Positions 33,931-46,593 of a stretch of 64,000 nt of DNA are shown one piece after another. The notes under the pieces are model-generated. The model saw only the letters and a list, made by a program, of their open reading frames with translations, was not told the DNA's origin and did not search any database. Origin of the DNA: Opisthorchis felineus. Its lineage: Eukaryota; Platyhelminthes; Trematoda; Opisthorchiida; Opisthorchiidae. The stretch lies in contig SJOL01004338.1 in the NCBI GenBank assembly GCA_004794785.1, positions 483,308 through 547,307 on the forward strand, read 5' to 3'. Each line of letters begins with the position of its first letter. The stretch's first letter is position 1. The position numbers and the translations under genes are program-made.

Positions 33931-35850
33931 CAAACAAAACGTGCCCGAATTCACGGTTACTGTTGACAAAGTTTGGCCCACGTAACCGGGATATTCACCC
34001 TTCACTAAAGCCTTTAAACCCACTTTGAGATTATTCTTCAGGTTGAGAAACATTGGTTTACAAGCCCAAAACTATTCGCTTCCGTTCCACCGTATGGCCA
34101 CTCAGGACAGTCTTTCCTCAGTCTACAGTTGCCCTCTTGTAGTAGGTTGCTCGCTTTTCTATGTTTGCCAGTAGCAAGTCTTTTTCGGTCATTCGATGCC
34201 AAGGTGATTGACCAAAATGTCGTTAGCAATTTTTAAACCAGAGACAGGTCTTGAGTTGAATCAACTTCTCATCGCATATGTGATCAGATTTGACTAACGT
34301 TCTAGCAAAGTTCTCCTATTCGTTTCAATGTCGAATTCATCATGCGGTAAATGACTGAGCTCAGCTGAGCGGATTCCTTTGAAAACTTCACAAACTAAAC
34401 TCGCCTTTCTAAGCAGAACAGGTACTTCACAGCTTAGCTATCTCTCATTAAACCTCACAGCACCTTAGAAGGTGCTAAGGTGGGAAGTCTCTCAAGAATA
34501 CCGAGAGACTAGTGAATACCTGTGGTTGCAACCCCCATCTCAGCAACCGTTCTTTTCAAGTACCAAATGACCAGCTTACTGCTTTCTCGGCGTATGTGTT
34601 CAGTTCATGGGTTCAGCAAACTGTCCTGCAATTTTCTCGCTCCCCTAAGAAAAAATACATATATATCAAGTGCTGCAGGATCACATGCGGATTGCAGTGA
34701 AGGCCCACGTTTACAGTTTGAGTGTGACAACTTTTAGGCGGCTCATTCTGTTGCGCTTGTTCATTCACAGTATGACCTGACTCGAACAACTCCTGCTGTG
34801 AATCACTGAACGTCAAATTTACGTTTTCCAAACCATTGGTTTCACTTTATTCAATGGCACACGTATCCAGAAAGATACACACATTCAAACATCAGTTGGA
34901 GCGTGCAATAAAGTGGGGCACTGCGGAGTGCATACGCACCTCGGCATGCACCACTGTGCTGGTTCCAATGTTTTGTTGACTTTTCAATAAATCAGTCCAC
35001 CACCACCACCACCAGCACGACTACCACCACAACACCAATTCGACACATTGACTTTTCAACCCCCCGTCGATCCATGCCACAAAATTGACAAGTTTCAGAC
35101 ACATGCAAGTGTATGTGTTTTGACGAGCGGGCCTACTTACCTGTCTTCACTAATGAGTGGCAGCTACAACGCTACCAACAATTCTACTACTTCGACTACT
35201 CTGAAAGCTATTCAAGCACCATGGCTAGTGGCTGACGTATTTTGTCCTGTCCATATGTTCTGAATTGTGTGTGTTGTGTCTTCGTGAATGTGAGCAAGTA
35301 GCGCGTTCTGTGGAACAATCAATCAATCACCCATAACCTAACTAGCCATCACCATCACTATCACCATCATGGACAACACGTCCATCAAATGTGTTCTTGT
35401 CTGACTGATTGATTGAAGTGAAGAGATGCAGAGTTGAACATTGGTGGCGAGTTGAAGCTGTACTACGGATCGACTACATTTGTTGAGTAGTGTGAGGGGC
35501 GTAAGATTGGCTTATCCAACCCTCAAGGATTTGTGCGCTACTTATTGGTCAGACATGTAATGTTGAGTTGAAAAGGCAAAAAAAAAACAAATCGTTATAG
35601 TCCGGAAGTCTCAGGATGTCAGTCTGTTCGCTACTGACCACGACCTTTGGTCTTCATTTAACTGTTTGCGATTTATGTCATGCAACTCCCTCTCTGTCCG
35701 ATGAGGAGCTGGTTTCTAGACACCTTCAAGAAGAACCAAGCGGAATTTAGTTGGGTGCAGAGCATGCTACCCCTGTTACAGTCAAGAAAAAGAAACAGGT
35801 TTAAAGCACAATTAGCTAGTCAACAAACATCTAAAAACTACACTGAAAGG
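33931..35850. other. Intergenic or intron stretch with trinucleotide runs
   Basis: No gene recognised. It contains a CCA/CAC-rich run near 34992-35037 and CACCAT-type repeats near 35347-35372. A perfect donor (GAAGACAG|GTAAGT) occurs on the minus strand near 35135, but every frame before it has a stop within about ten codons. Confidence 0.4.
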
Positions 35851-36095
35851 CTAACACACTCACTTGCATACCAATTTGGTTTTGACGAGTGATCCACCTG
35901 GAACCCGGCTGAATCTCTCGTGTATGATGGTCTTCTCAGCTGAATATGCTGCATCAGGCCACCTCATGTTTCACTTGGTACGACATTCGAGGTATCGCAG
36001 TACACTTTGTAGATGCGATGCACTACTCATGAGGGTGCTGCAAGCTCTTCAACAACCCGCGAGTGGTTTCGTCGTTCTTAGGGCTTCATGCGAAA
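35850..36095 (+). repeat. R1 copy, diverged
   Basis: It follows the R1 block order: CACTTGCATACCAATTTGG, CTGAATCTCTCGTGTATGAT, CACTTGGTACGACATTCGAG, then CTCTTCAACAACCCGCGAG and GTTTCGTCGTTCTTAGGGCT. Plus orientation, full length. Confidence 0.75.
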
Positions 36096-37089
36096 CGAAC
36101 TGGTTCAACCGAAATTGGTCAATTGAGTTTTGCATTACTGCGTAAATTCATGTTGATGAAGCGATATCGTGTGTTTTCTCCGAGTGCCATATCAGCTGAA
36201 AGTAACCACTGTAGAGTGGGAACGGAAAATATTATCAGAGAACTCATAGACAGAATTGCTTTTAAAAAATGCATACCTAGCTCATCCGCTAAGACTGTGT
36301 TCCACAAGCTTGTAAGCCTAATTTTACAGTCAATAAGAGAGGCGGAGCAGATGAGAGCTGTAAGATTCACGTGGTACGTTATTCGAAGTTCGTTTGCGTG
36401 AAAAGTATGCATAGGTTAGATCTGAATTATGCATAGGATGAGCGAACACAGTTTTTCATAGGGGATGTAACCCATTGCGTAAATCAAATTAGGTTTTGTG
36501 TCCGCAAAGCACCAATGACTCTGAAGTTTTTGATTTTGTAGACCGAGTTAGTGCCGCATTGTGTGCTAAACTATAGCCTTCTAGGTCGGACCATGTTACG
36601 GAAAAGAAACAAAACAGTTGGATGTAATTATGTAACTTTCAGATCCGAAATTCCATAAAATGAAGTCAAACCAATATGGTGAACAAGTGCGTCATCATTA
36701 AGCTCGACTCTTGTTTTCACTCGATACCATCGAATCATAAAATTAACCACCTGTGTCAGTGTGTAATAAAAAAATCAGAGTTGCAAGGCCTCTGATTATT
36801 CTTGCAGTCATTGAGTCTTTCATATATTGGGGTATCTCTTTCAAATAACTGACTGTTTAACGACTCTTAGTCTCTACCGTGTATACCATTGCTATGTCCC
36901 TAAACGACTGGTCTGAATCAGAGACTTGGCCAAAATGCTCATGTTCAAGTTGAAGCCATATGTTAACGGGCCACTGTTCTGCTGGTAATCCCCAACCTTT
37001 CCATACTAACAGCTGTCTACCTCACTCGATGGTGCTTCAGTAAATCGTCAAGTCAAAAAAGAATGGTTCTTGTATTCTAAGGGGAGACT

Positions 37090-37400
37090 GACCTATCACC
37101 AGTGCACATTGCCTCCATAGCTTCATAGCCTCCATAGCTTGCCTTGGAGAACCATTTGCGAATCACAGACACGAATGCCTTAGCTGCAGTGTCTAGGAGA
37201 CTGATTCCTCGATAATTTTCCCACACTTTAGTCAGCTTTCACCGGGATTGGGAGAAAAAGTGAGATGTTCCGTTCCCCAAAAATGGAATAGAATGTGTAT
37301 GGATGTGGATAGGTTGTTGGGTGGCAATGCTAGTACAAATCAGGGAGACTGCCATCGGGTCGAGGGGCTTGACAGCCGGAATAATGTTTACTTGACCAGG
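37090..37400 (-). pseudogene. RTE-like LINE RT fragment
   Basis: The minus strand reads KLTKVWENYRGISLLDTAAK and then AFVSVIRKWFSKAS (37260 to 37140). NYRGISL....AK.F is the conserved early RT block of RTE-type and related LINEs. Upstream, near 37370, APRPDGSLPDLY fits the block (AP..DG.P) that precedes it. The catalytic part is missing, so only the front of RT remains. Confidence 0.65.
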
Positions 37401-37463
37401 CTTGGATTAACTACCATCAGACTGCGATCTCGACATTTGTCGGTTTCTTCTCTGGAGGCTTAG

Positions 37464-39839
37464 TGTGATTACCAGTTGGCTGAAGAACTACAACTACCGT
37501 TTCTTCTACACCTAACCACCTGCCGTCCATCTTTCATTTTTGTTGCGCAAAAGTGGTTGCAAGTGTTTGGTTTTTGACCAAAGGCAACGCGATGTAAAGG
37601 GGGGAACTCTGCAAGGTTACCGTTGCAGCCATATACAACCAGAATGAAGTACGGTCGTTCTAGTGAACTTAGTAGCTTGGCGTCAAAGATTTCGGAAGTC
37701 CGGGGCCTTATTCAGGTCTGAAGAACCGTGGTTTTGCCTGAAATTTAGTCATTAGATCGTTCTGTGGTGTACCCAAGGCAGTCCACTACGAGGATCTGAT
37801 TTGATTCTTCCGAGGTAACCGCTTCACCATCTTTATGTGACCGACAAACCTCTGCCACTGATGTTCGTCGAAATTGTATCAGAATATGGTCTATTTAAGA
37901 GGTAGTGTAACCATTAATCGAACATCACGTTAGCAAGTACAGCTTGACTTGTTGTAAGCTTGTAATGGTAACGGTTACGTGGTTTGACACAGTGATCTCA
38001 CAAGTCTGGCGCTGTTCTCAGCTTATTGCCCTAAACCAAACTTGCCTGGGATACGGCTGATTCAGTTGTCTGATCGATTTATATGAACATTCTAGTCAGC
38101 TACAAATAACAGTCTACCGTACCTGGGTATCCCATCGACCATGTTACGCAACTTGTTGTAAGAGCTCTTCTTGAAGGTGGAATGCGTACCCAGTAATTAC
38201 AGTTACATTCATCAGGGTACGCCTAAATCAGGCTACCGCAGTATTGGGCTAGAAGGAGTTTCAAGATATGAATGCGCTGTGGGCATGACCATTCGGGGAA
38301 AAGCATACTCCTTAGAAACTCAATGTAGTGTGTGTCCATTTCCTCAGCGGGGTTTCGTGCGACGCCTGCATTTTGGTGATCATGTCTCAGAAAGGTATGT
38401 GGCGTTCAGCCTGTAGTGGAGACTAATCTATGTCATTCCCTTACTGAAACCACTTAGCAGGATGCAGATACTCCAGCGGCTGATGTGAACAGGTCCTCAT
38501 GTATGAATGTTCCGGCTCGCCTGTTGGTCACCCTTGCCGCTGGACTACCATACAGTGCGTCGCTTCCCCGGAGGGCTGTAGCATCCAGTGGGTTAATTAA
38601 TTCAGACGTAATGAGGAAACAGGAAGGTGTGATATAAGCAATAGCCCCTGTGTCACTCCATTTTTTGTTGAAAGGGGGAACCTATAGCTTTTAAACAACC
38701 AAGTGTAATCTGCAAGACAAAAAGGAACTTATCGAGAGCGACGGAACAGAACCGCCGTCATTGCCGTCGAATTCGGAATGATGTACTATCCATCCAATCA
38801 ATCGGATAAGACTCATGTTCTTACCGGTTTTATCTGGAATCAGGGTTTAGCCAACGGTTCTAGACGAACAACCCATGGACCGCCGTCCAGGCGATAGTGC
38901 CTGAGGCCCTTTTTCGTCCTTTAACTTTATTGGGAGCACCCCCACTACAGGAAGGTAGTGAATAGGACTTCCTCAACAGATGCTACATGGAAGTTCATGG
39001 GTACATTCTATGGGGTGCAAGAGACAACTGTACTCATTTCCAAAGATATACACCCCCGATACTACTAAGGTGTTTAGAGGCTGATATCGTGGACATGGCA
39101 TCCAGTACATTGGTCCAGGGGCCCTCAGGAAAGTGCCCAGATGCGAAGCCACGAATGTCGATGACCGTTTGGCAGTTCGCTGTAAAGGGACAGAAACGTG
39201 TTGATACTCCGACTGACTGAGGAGCTCGTCAAAGGGCCTTGCGAACCTTATAAGAGAACGTTCAAAGTCGAATTTGTGTCAGCGCACCATGCGCACTTTT
39301 GATCCTTCTTTTCCAACAGCATGTTGACTAACAAAAATACACCACCGCAAATGTTGGAATGAGTGCGAGAATTCAGCACTCACCGCAAATCACTGATGAG
39401 CATTCACCTTTCTATAGAGAAATCACAGCTGCCCACGGAATTAGGCACATGCTCATGTGTTCAAGGTCATAAATTACGTCTCACTAGCTATTTATTGCGT
39501 GATATGTACGACAGTAAGATCATAGGTGTGCTGTTTCAAGGACAGAAGGTGGGTCGCTTAGAGGTTGGGTCTTCTGTCGGATGTCAACTGGGGTAGTTCT
39601 CTATATGTTCCCAGCAGAAAGACCACGCATGTGACTACCGTTTTTTAGTTCCCCTGTTTTTTGCTAACTGACGTTAGGAACGCCACAGTTCCCTACTCCA
39701 GAAAATGGCTACACAACCATCCAGTTCATGCCCTTCTTTCGGCGAACAAATAATTTAGACCGTGGCCAACACCTATTAATACTTAAGACTTACTCGGTCA
39801 TAATGTTTTACGTTGAAAAACAATGTTTCCCGTGACATA
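37464..39839. other. Gene-free stretch
   Basis: No domain, splice-framed exon or repeat family recognised. Open frames at 38171, 38987 and 39363 (77-81 codons) have no matching acceptor-donor pair. Confidence 0.4.
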
Positions 39840-39965
39840 ATGCACTAGTTATAAGGCTGTTGAAGACTCTTCGACAGCCTACTACCGGTTCTACCCTTCT
39901 TGGGGCTCATTAGGTAGATGTAGCCCCCAAGTTTCCATCAAGCTTACGTTCGTGATAATATAAAC
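39840..39965 (+). repeat. R1 copy, 3' part only
   Basis: GGCTGTTGAAGACTCTTCGACAGCC, ACCGGTTCTACCCTTCTTGG, GGCTCATTAGGTAGATG and AGTTTCCATCAAGCTTA match the second half of R1. The GATATTCGAGATATCG core is absent. Confidence 0.65.
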
Positions 39966-40419
39966 AAGGGGTTCAGTCAAGTCTCGTGTTAACACCAACT
40001 TAATTGGTGTAGTTCTTTGCCCTGTTTGCGAACCCCTAGCATACTTGTTGCATGCGTTCTGCATGAACCTGTAATTTCAAGGTGGAATTCGATCCGTCTT
40101 TGTTTTCACTTCGGATGACTGTCAGGGACACTGCGCACGAGTAGTGCGATTTTCAAAATTGTTGCATGATAGTATTAGCGCCGGACAGCATGTCGCAGTA
40201 TGCAGTGCTTACTGTTTTTCTTCAGGTTTGTAAACGTCTTTGACAATTAGGCATTCCCCAAAGCTGAGATGAGTGCGCGGATAGCTACTGCAAACGTAAT
40301 GCATTTACAAATATTTTGGGCTCATATCGGGGGTCTCGGATGGTCCGGTTGCAAGTGATTCAGTTAGTCGAGAACCAAAATCGGTAGCTTAGCTCAACAA
40401 ATGGAGCGTTTGAAACCCG

Positions 40420-40640
40420 ACTACTTGACATCCTGCTGTGCGCCCGTAAACAAACTTTAAGCCTCCAATAGGCTTCCATGAGGGAATCTCAGGAGTGGTC
40501 AGCTGTCATTAACAATTTGATACCACCTGTTTCGGCATTAACTGTCTTTCAAAATGGGACCAGCTGTTCCCCATTACCTACGATGATGTGACCTTCAAGT
40601 GGCAGTGTAGTTGGGCAACCAGGATGTTTTGGGCAGGGAG
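40420..40640 (+). repeat. Repeat family R2, copy 1
   Basis: Matches 49665-49890 in order: TTGACATCCTGCTGTGCGC with TTGACATTCCCACCGTGCGC, AGCTGTCATTAACAATTTGA with AGCTGTCATTATCAATTGAT, CTTTCAAAATGGGACCAGC with TCTCAAAATGGGATCAGC. Divergence is high, so this is an old dispersed repeat. No coding content seen. Confidence 0.6.
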
Positions 40641-43600
40641 TCTGACTTGTCCAGACTGGTCTTTACTCCTCTGTGTGAATTTGTTACCCTATTGGATCCA
40701 GGCCAAAGCATGTGGTTATCCTGGGGTAACTAAGGCGTTTTTTTGGCAAACAAGGTGGAAATCACTGAGACAAGCGTAAAATGGAGTCTGATGGTTTTCT
40801 CTCAGATCAGGAATAATCAGCAAAAAGCAGGTCTTGAACAGATCAGGATGAAAGATGACCTATTCAAGGGGAGGATATGAATATCAGTCCTTTGGCCAGA
40901 CCATATAGGTATCTCATTATCTTCTTTCGGTAGGACTGTGCTCACAGTGTACCATCACCTTGGAGAAGGTTGCTTTTTTAAGGCAAGCTTATGTAATGCT
41001 TATCAAAATGAAGCCTTAAGGTAGCGTGAACCGAACAGTACATCATTTTAGACTTTGAACGACAGGAAGTGATACTTCGTCAAGCAAAATAATCTCCTTC
41101 ATAAGCTGATTTGCTTCTCGGCCTTTATAAGCTTCCTATCATTTGAATTACTCCTGTCTCGAGTGATTGCACCACGGAATTCTCACGCTAAAATGCTTGA
41201 ATCATCGATATTATTGCTGTTTAACTTGACGGTTTTTGGATGAACACCCGTCACTCACACCCTAATTGGGTGGCGAAAGTCTTGAATTTCGGCATGGGAT
41301 ATCATGTGCTAATAAAGTACTTTTATTCCTGAATGATCAGCATGTTCTCAACATGGAGAGACCCCTCTCGGGAGGTAGTCTATCTCTCACAGTTCACCGA
41401 AAGTTGGAACAGAGTCATTTTGTCCTTTTCTCAGAAGAACACTCTCTTTGGAAGCGTTCTCAGATAACTGAAGTGTTGTTGCTCTAAATATTTTCGCAGT
41501 AACGTAGTGTTAATCTATTTGTACCCACATGGTAGTCTGAAGGCGATAGCCACCATCCGGAGAGGAAGTATATATTATCAACGTGATGTACCTTCTGTGG
41601 TGGGTGGTATGTCATCATTCGCATACTCTTTCTTTGGTTTCCACTTTAGTGAGCAATTCATAATGTGACCAGATGTGTCATCTTAGGTCAGTCAAATTCG
41701 GCATATAACAACAACGGATTAACCGTATAACACAAAGTTCTGAAATGCAATACCGATTTCCAAAAGGCCGGTTTGGTATGTCTTCAACCACATCTTCAGC
41801 AAATTAGTGTTACTTCTGCGCACGTCATATTCAGAAATCCGATAAATACTGAATCCTGGGCCTTGTGCACTAAATACTGTCGTGCCCACTGCGCAAAATT
41901 GATTCAAACAGGAGTTCTTTGAACGGCTTGACTGACGAGTAGTGACGGTAGGGTTTCCATCAGTTTTTTTAGAGAGACATCGAAACGTAAACTACTGATA
42001 TAGGATTATTTTGAAGAAGCTGCTGCTGCTGCCTAATTCAAAGATTGACAGTATCTATCAACTGGAATTTCTGCTGCTAGACAGCTAACTCGTTTTGAAG
42101 CGACGCGACCATGCCTCATCTAGCTCGAACGATTTCGATTCCTTTATCTTGTAAACCAAATGTCTTGCACGCTTGGTTTTGTGAACCAGTGGGAGATATC
42201 ACGTCAGGATACGTGGAAGTACGGTGCGAATCAAGGCTCATTATACCCAAAAACTGTCCTGATGCAGAGGAGGCGCGTTTTTCTCATGTAATGGGAAAGG
42301 CTAGTTGACGTCAACTTGAGTACACTTTACCACCTGTTTTGGACTTTGATCACAAAGAATACAGATGTAAATGGAATGATGGACCCGAGTTTGAGAGTAT
42401 GTGGTTGATTCCCGAAAAACCTGTCATAGTATGAGTTAGAACATGTCACTTTGGCTCTATTCAGGAAATTTGTTTTTATGAAAGAACTTGCATATTGTAT
42501 ACAGGGAACCTTCTAGTCATGCAACGGCTTTTATGTGGAAACCCACAGAACTTTGAAGACTCAAGGCAAGAGTTCACGTTTTCTGTGCAAGCTTGTTGCA
42601 CGGTGCCGGAGGGCCTTGCCGTTTTGGTTACTCGTCAGGCTGATTCTGTCGGGGTTGATAATTTACGATTGCGCAGATAAACTGATAGTTTTTCTACATG
42701 CGTGACGGTGCGCCTCGTAAGTGGACGAGTCGCAAGATTGTTGACCGTATTGACACCTATGATTTACTGTGTGATCAGACGTGTTATGTTTGTGATTGCG
42801 CTTGTGTGTGCACCACATGTAATCACCGTTCGCGGGAATAGCTTTTCCGCTATGGGCCGGCTCACGTAGATCTTCAACAGGAGCACCAACAACAGCAGCC
42901 CACTTCAAACTGAGTGTCAGATTACTAGCGCACAATCAAAACAGCGGAAAATGGACCACGTTGAAATTGCCCACCCTGTTATAAGAGAGTGGAACTGATG
43001 TGCCGTCATAGGGAGCAGGAAGGACTAAATCGTGCTAGCGTGCCGACCTGAATTGCATTAACCCGATGCGTGTTTGTGTGAGTACATGAACGTGTGTGTG
43101 TGTATAACTGTCCGAGAAACATCTACCAAGGAGGTGCGAACGCGTCAAGAGATCACACTGAAGACGGAAACTTGATGGTCAAGTGGACACTTGTGGGTGA
43201 CATAGAAAACTAGGTCGGCCGATTCAGCACGCAATTGATGAATTTCCTTGCCGGTTGTCACAGTTGTCGGTCTCGCACCTACTTCAGAAAGATAAGTTTG
43301 TTGCATGGACAAGACCGCACAATCCATAGCGAACATAACGTGTGATTATCCACTTCATGCAGCCCCGCCCTGTTTCAGATGTGATGACCGCCAGAGTGCG
43401 TACAATTCCAGAGTGAGAGAAGCGTCCAAACACATTGGAAACTTGAACCGAAGCTAGGTTATTGCCCAGTGATTGGACTGTTTATGATTGTAACTAGCAT
43501 TTAATTAGAAATAACACCAAATACACTTTGCAAATCACGGGTTATCCACTTAGCTTGACTCAAGGTACTTAGTGTTTTTTTCATTTTACGTAAAGTGCAT

Positions 43601-43702
43601 GAAATTGCACACGTAGATTTTTCGGTAACAGAAATTCCCACCTTTCATATTCATTGCAATCTCCAGATATTTTTTCGGTCTGTTCTAGTTTCCTTAATCC
43701 AG
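40641..43702. other. Gene-free stretch with a TG run
   Basis: Nothing beyond chance-length frames. A short TGTGTGTGTG run lies near 43090. The final bases are the acceptor tract of the exon at 43703. Confidence 0.4.
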
Positions 43703-43791
43703 GTAATCTGTGGAACGAAAGCTACAGTGTCTTGGGGGCTCTTGATCGATCGCATAAATACACAAGGAAAAACTCAAAGAAACAAGATCAA
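43703..43791 (+). CDS. Candidate exon, 89 bp
   Basis: The acceptor TAGTTTCCTTAATCCAG and the donor GATCAA|GTAAGT bound 89 bases open in two frames. The better one (phase 1 in, phase 0 out) reads NLWNESYSVLGALDRSHKYT and on to KKQDQ. If spliced, the next acceptor (CTACTGTTCGTACAG at 43828) would make an intron of only 37 bases, a size known in flatworm genes; but the frame after it stops within 26 codons. Reading straight through the donor also stays open to 43974. Confidence 0.4.
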
Positions 43792-43828
43792 GTAAGTCCA
43801 GTCACACTGTTAACTACTGTTCGTACAG

Positions 43829-44183
43829 ATGACCATTCAAAACAACCCGTATTCGAAAAGCCACTATTTGATTATGATGTTATTTTCCGGAACAGACCGA
43901 TGTTAAGTGACCCTGACCGATGTGGTTGTATCAGGCAGCCAATGGCAGTCTTGCACCAAGGCCATTGCCTTTAAGCCGTAGCTCTCAATCCTTGCCATAT
44001 CACACAAACAGAACCAGTCGACATCAACGAATTGATCGTCTTCAACTCGTGACTCTCATTCCCTCATTCTCCTTATCCTCGGTGAACGAAGCTGTAGCAG
44101 CCGGAAACATTGCACTCCACTTCAATGCACAGCTTATGAGCACAAAAACCCAACTGAACCGATGTTATATTTCCTTCTACTGA
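43829..44183 (+). CDS. Coding-like block, exon structure unresolved
   Basis: Two overlapping frames look like protein: SKQPVFEKPLFDYDVIFRN up to 43974, and from about 43940 GSLAPRPLPLSRSSQSLPYH to NALHFNAQ-type sequence ending in a stop at 44183. A switch of frame near 43930 would join them, by a small intron or by a frameshift in a dead copy. Ser-, Pro- and Leu-rich, no domain recognised. Confidence 0.3.
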
Positions 44184-44744
44184 ACAAATAACCGGAAAGC
44201 ATCTGTAATGGAAGTAGGAGAAGATGACAACGAAACCAAGTGTATATCCGCGTTGGACAAAACGCGCCATACAAACCGAAAGTCACAAGTAGCCAGTAGT
44301 ATATTTTGAGCAATGCAACCTATTAATAGGTGGCTGGTGTGCGGTGACTGTCACTGAGGCCTAATCTGACGGGCCACCTGACATAGGGGTCATCCCAGAG
44401 ATGAGTAGACGTCTATCGCTGACATTCACACGAAACTTGTTTTCTTAAAAGCTAAGATGCGGAATGTAATATACTGATACAAAACTGGATCATGACTATT
44501 TGCTTTAATCTAAAAACGTAAATTTGTTGCGAATTACTGCGTCCAATCCATGGATATGTTTTTTACCCAGTCTTCTTTCTATAGAGACCACAAACTGGTG
44601 GTAGTCATTATGGGATAAAAGTTTTGCTTGCAAACTGCGCATCCAAACTCCCTTGTTCTTAGACTCCTTACGTTCACAGTGATTCGGCTATTTTTGCCAC
44701 AGCTGTGGTCATATCACAGTTCTGACATGATAACGTTAGGTCTT
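44184..44744. other. Spacer before the T block
   Basis: No gene seen. It ends GACATGATAACGTTAGGTCTTG, after which the T-rich block starts abruptly. Confidence 0.4.
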
Positions 44745-45379
44745 GTTTTTTATTGTATTTATTTTTATTTTTTTTTTTTTTGTTTTCTTTTTTCTTATGT
44801 TTTAAATTATTTTCTGTTTTTTTTTTTTTTTTATTTCCTTTTTTGTTTTATTTTTTTTTTGTTTTTTTTTTTTTTTTATTTAGTGATATTTCTTTTTTTT
44901 TTTTTGTCATTTTTTTTTTATTTATTGATTTTTTCTATTTTATTTTTTTTCTTTTTATTTATTATTTTTTATTTTTTTTTTATTTTTTCTACTTTTATTA
45001 TTTTTATTATTTTTTTTTTTATTTTTTTTTTTTTTTTTTATTTGCTTTTTTTTTTTTTTTTTTTACTTATTTTTTTTTTTTTTTTTTTTCTTTTACCTGA
45101 TTTTTATTTTATTTTTTTCTTTTTGGTCTTTTTTTTCTTTAGTTTTATTTTTTTATTTTCTTTTTTTCTTTTTTTTTTTTTTTATTTTATTTTTGTTATT
45201 TTTTTGTCGAGTTTTATTTTTCCTTTTTTTTTTTTTTTGTTTTTTTTGTTTTTTTTTTTTTTTATTTTCTTTTTTTTTATTTGTTAATTTTTTTATTTAT
45301 TTTTTTTTTATTTTTATTTTGTTATAAATTTGTTTTTCTTTTTTATTATTCTTTTTTTTTGTTTTTTTTATTTTCTTTT

Positions 45380-45411
<32 letters not shown>

Positions 45412-45870
45412 TTTTTTTGTTTTTTTTGTTTTCTTAATTTTTTTCTATTTTATTTTCTTTTTTTTTCCATTTTTTTCTTTTTTTTTTTTTTTCTTTGATT
45501 TTTTTTTTTATTTTGTTTTTTTTTTTGTTTCAATTTAATTCAGCTTTATTTTTCTTTTAATTTTTTTTATTTTTTTTTTTTTTTTTTTTTTTATTTATAG
45601 GTTTTTTTAATTTTTTTTTGTTTTTTTATTTTTGTTTTTTTTTTAATTTTTTTTATTTTTTCTTTTTTAATTGTTCTACTTTCTTTTCTTTTTTTCTTTT
45701 TGTTTTTTTCGTTGTTTTGTTTTTTTTGCTTTTTTTGTTTATATTTTCCTTTTTTTTTTTTCTGTTTTTTATTTTATATTTTTTTTGTTTTTTTTTTTCC
45801 TAATATTTTTTTTTTTGTTTTTTTTTATCTTTTTTTTTGTTTTTTTTTTTCTTTTTATTATTTTATTTTT

Positions 45871-45904
<34 letters not shown>

Positions 45905-46145
45905 TTTATATCTTTTTGTTATTTTTTTTTTTTTTTTTTTTATTTTTTTTTTTTTTTTTTGTTTTTTTTATTTTGTTTTTTTTTTTTTTTTTTTTTCATT
46001 TTTTTTTTGTTGTTTTTTTTATATTTTTTTTTTTTTTTTTATATTTTTATCTTCTTTTTTTTTATTTTTTTTTGATTTTTTTTTTTTTTAATTCGTTTTT
46101 TTTCTGTTTATTTTTTTGTTTTTTGTTTTTTGTATTTTTTTTTGT
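44745..46145 (+). repeat. 1.4-kb oligo-T low-complexity block
   Basis: About 1,400 bases of the plus strand are nearly all T, broken only by single A, G or C bases at irregular spacing. No stable repeat unit can be read. Seen from the minus strand it is a giant impure poly-A. It starts and stops sharply and ends in TTTTTTTTTGTAG, a perfect acceptor. Long Phe/Leu open frames through it are artefacts of the T content. It may be an expanded retroelement poly-A tail, an intronic pyrimidine tract, or an assembly or base-calling artefact. Confidence 0.9.
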
Positions 46146-46147
46146 AG

Positions 46148-46593
46148 ACTGTGGACTAACGCAGAACAGCACAACACTGCACCGATCACAACTACCGACT
46201 GGAACCATCAATTGTCGACTGACTGGCAGGGTAAATGACAGTCTAGGCAACACAAAAGATCACCTTAGGGAACGAGTTGCTGAAACGAAGGGGTTGGTCT
46301 CTATAGTTCATCTTTACATTCGTGTGTGCGTAGGTCTCCCGGTATGTGTGCGTGTGGTCGTGCAAAGCACATCTATAGATAAGGGTGATTACGAAGGCAT
46401 AGGAGGAGGGGGTGAGCTGGTCTTTTGGCTGGTAACAGTCAAGGCACGCAACGGTGTTGGTGGTACCAGTGCTGGCATGAGGGTGGTTGTCTTGACTAGT
46501 TTACAGCCGAACCTGCCATATGTGAGCTCCAGTTCGAAGACAGTCAGTCAGGTCGACCACAAGCAAAACAGATGTGTGCCGCCTTCGTCCTAG
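46148..46593 (+). CDS. Coding-like open frame after the T block
   Basis: From the acceptor at 46147 one frame is open for 148 codons to a stop at 46591-46593. It begins after the T block with SLTQ-like polar residues and includes GGGGELVFWLVTVKARNGVG and SSSSKTVSQVDHKQNRC. The open length is more than chance usually gives, but there is no domain, no donor before the stop, and no start codon needed if it is an exon. Product unknown. Confidence 0.3.

Noticed and set aside
35135..35170. Minus-strand exon before a perfect GTAAGT donor
   Set aside because: All frames stop within about ten codons upstream, and the only nearby acceptor would leave 23 bases.
44628..46091. Long open frames of 219, 134, 115 and 85 codons made of Phe and Leu
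   Set aside because: They are read from the oligo-T block, where TTT codons prevent stops. They carry no protein information.
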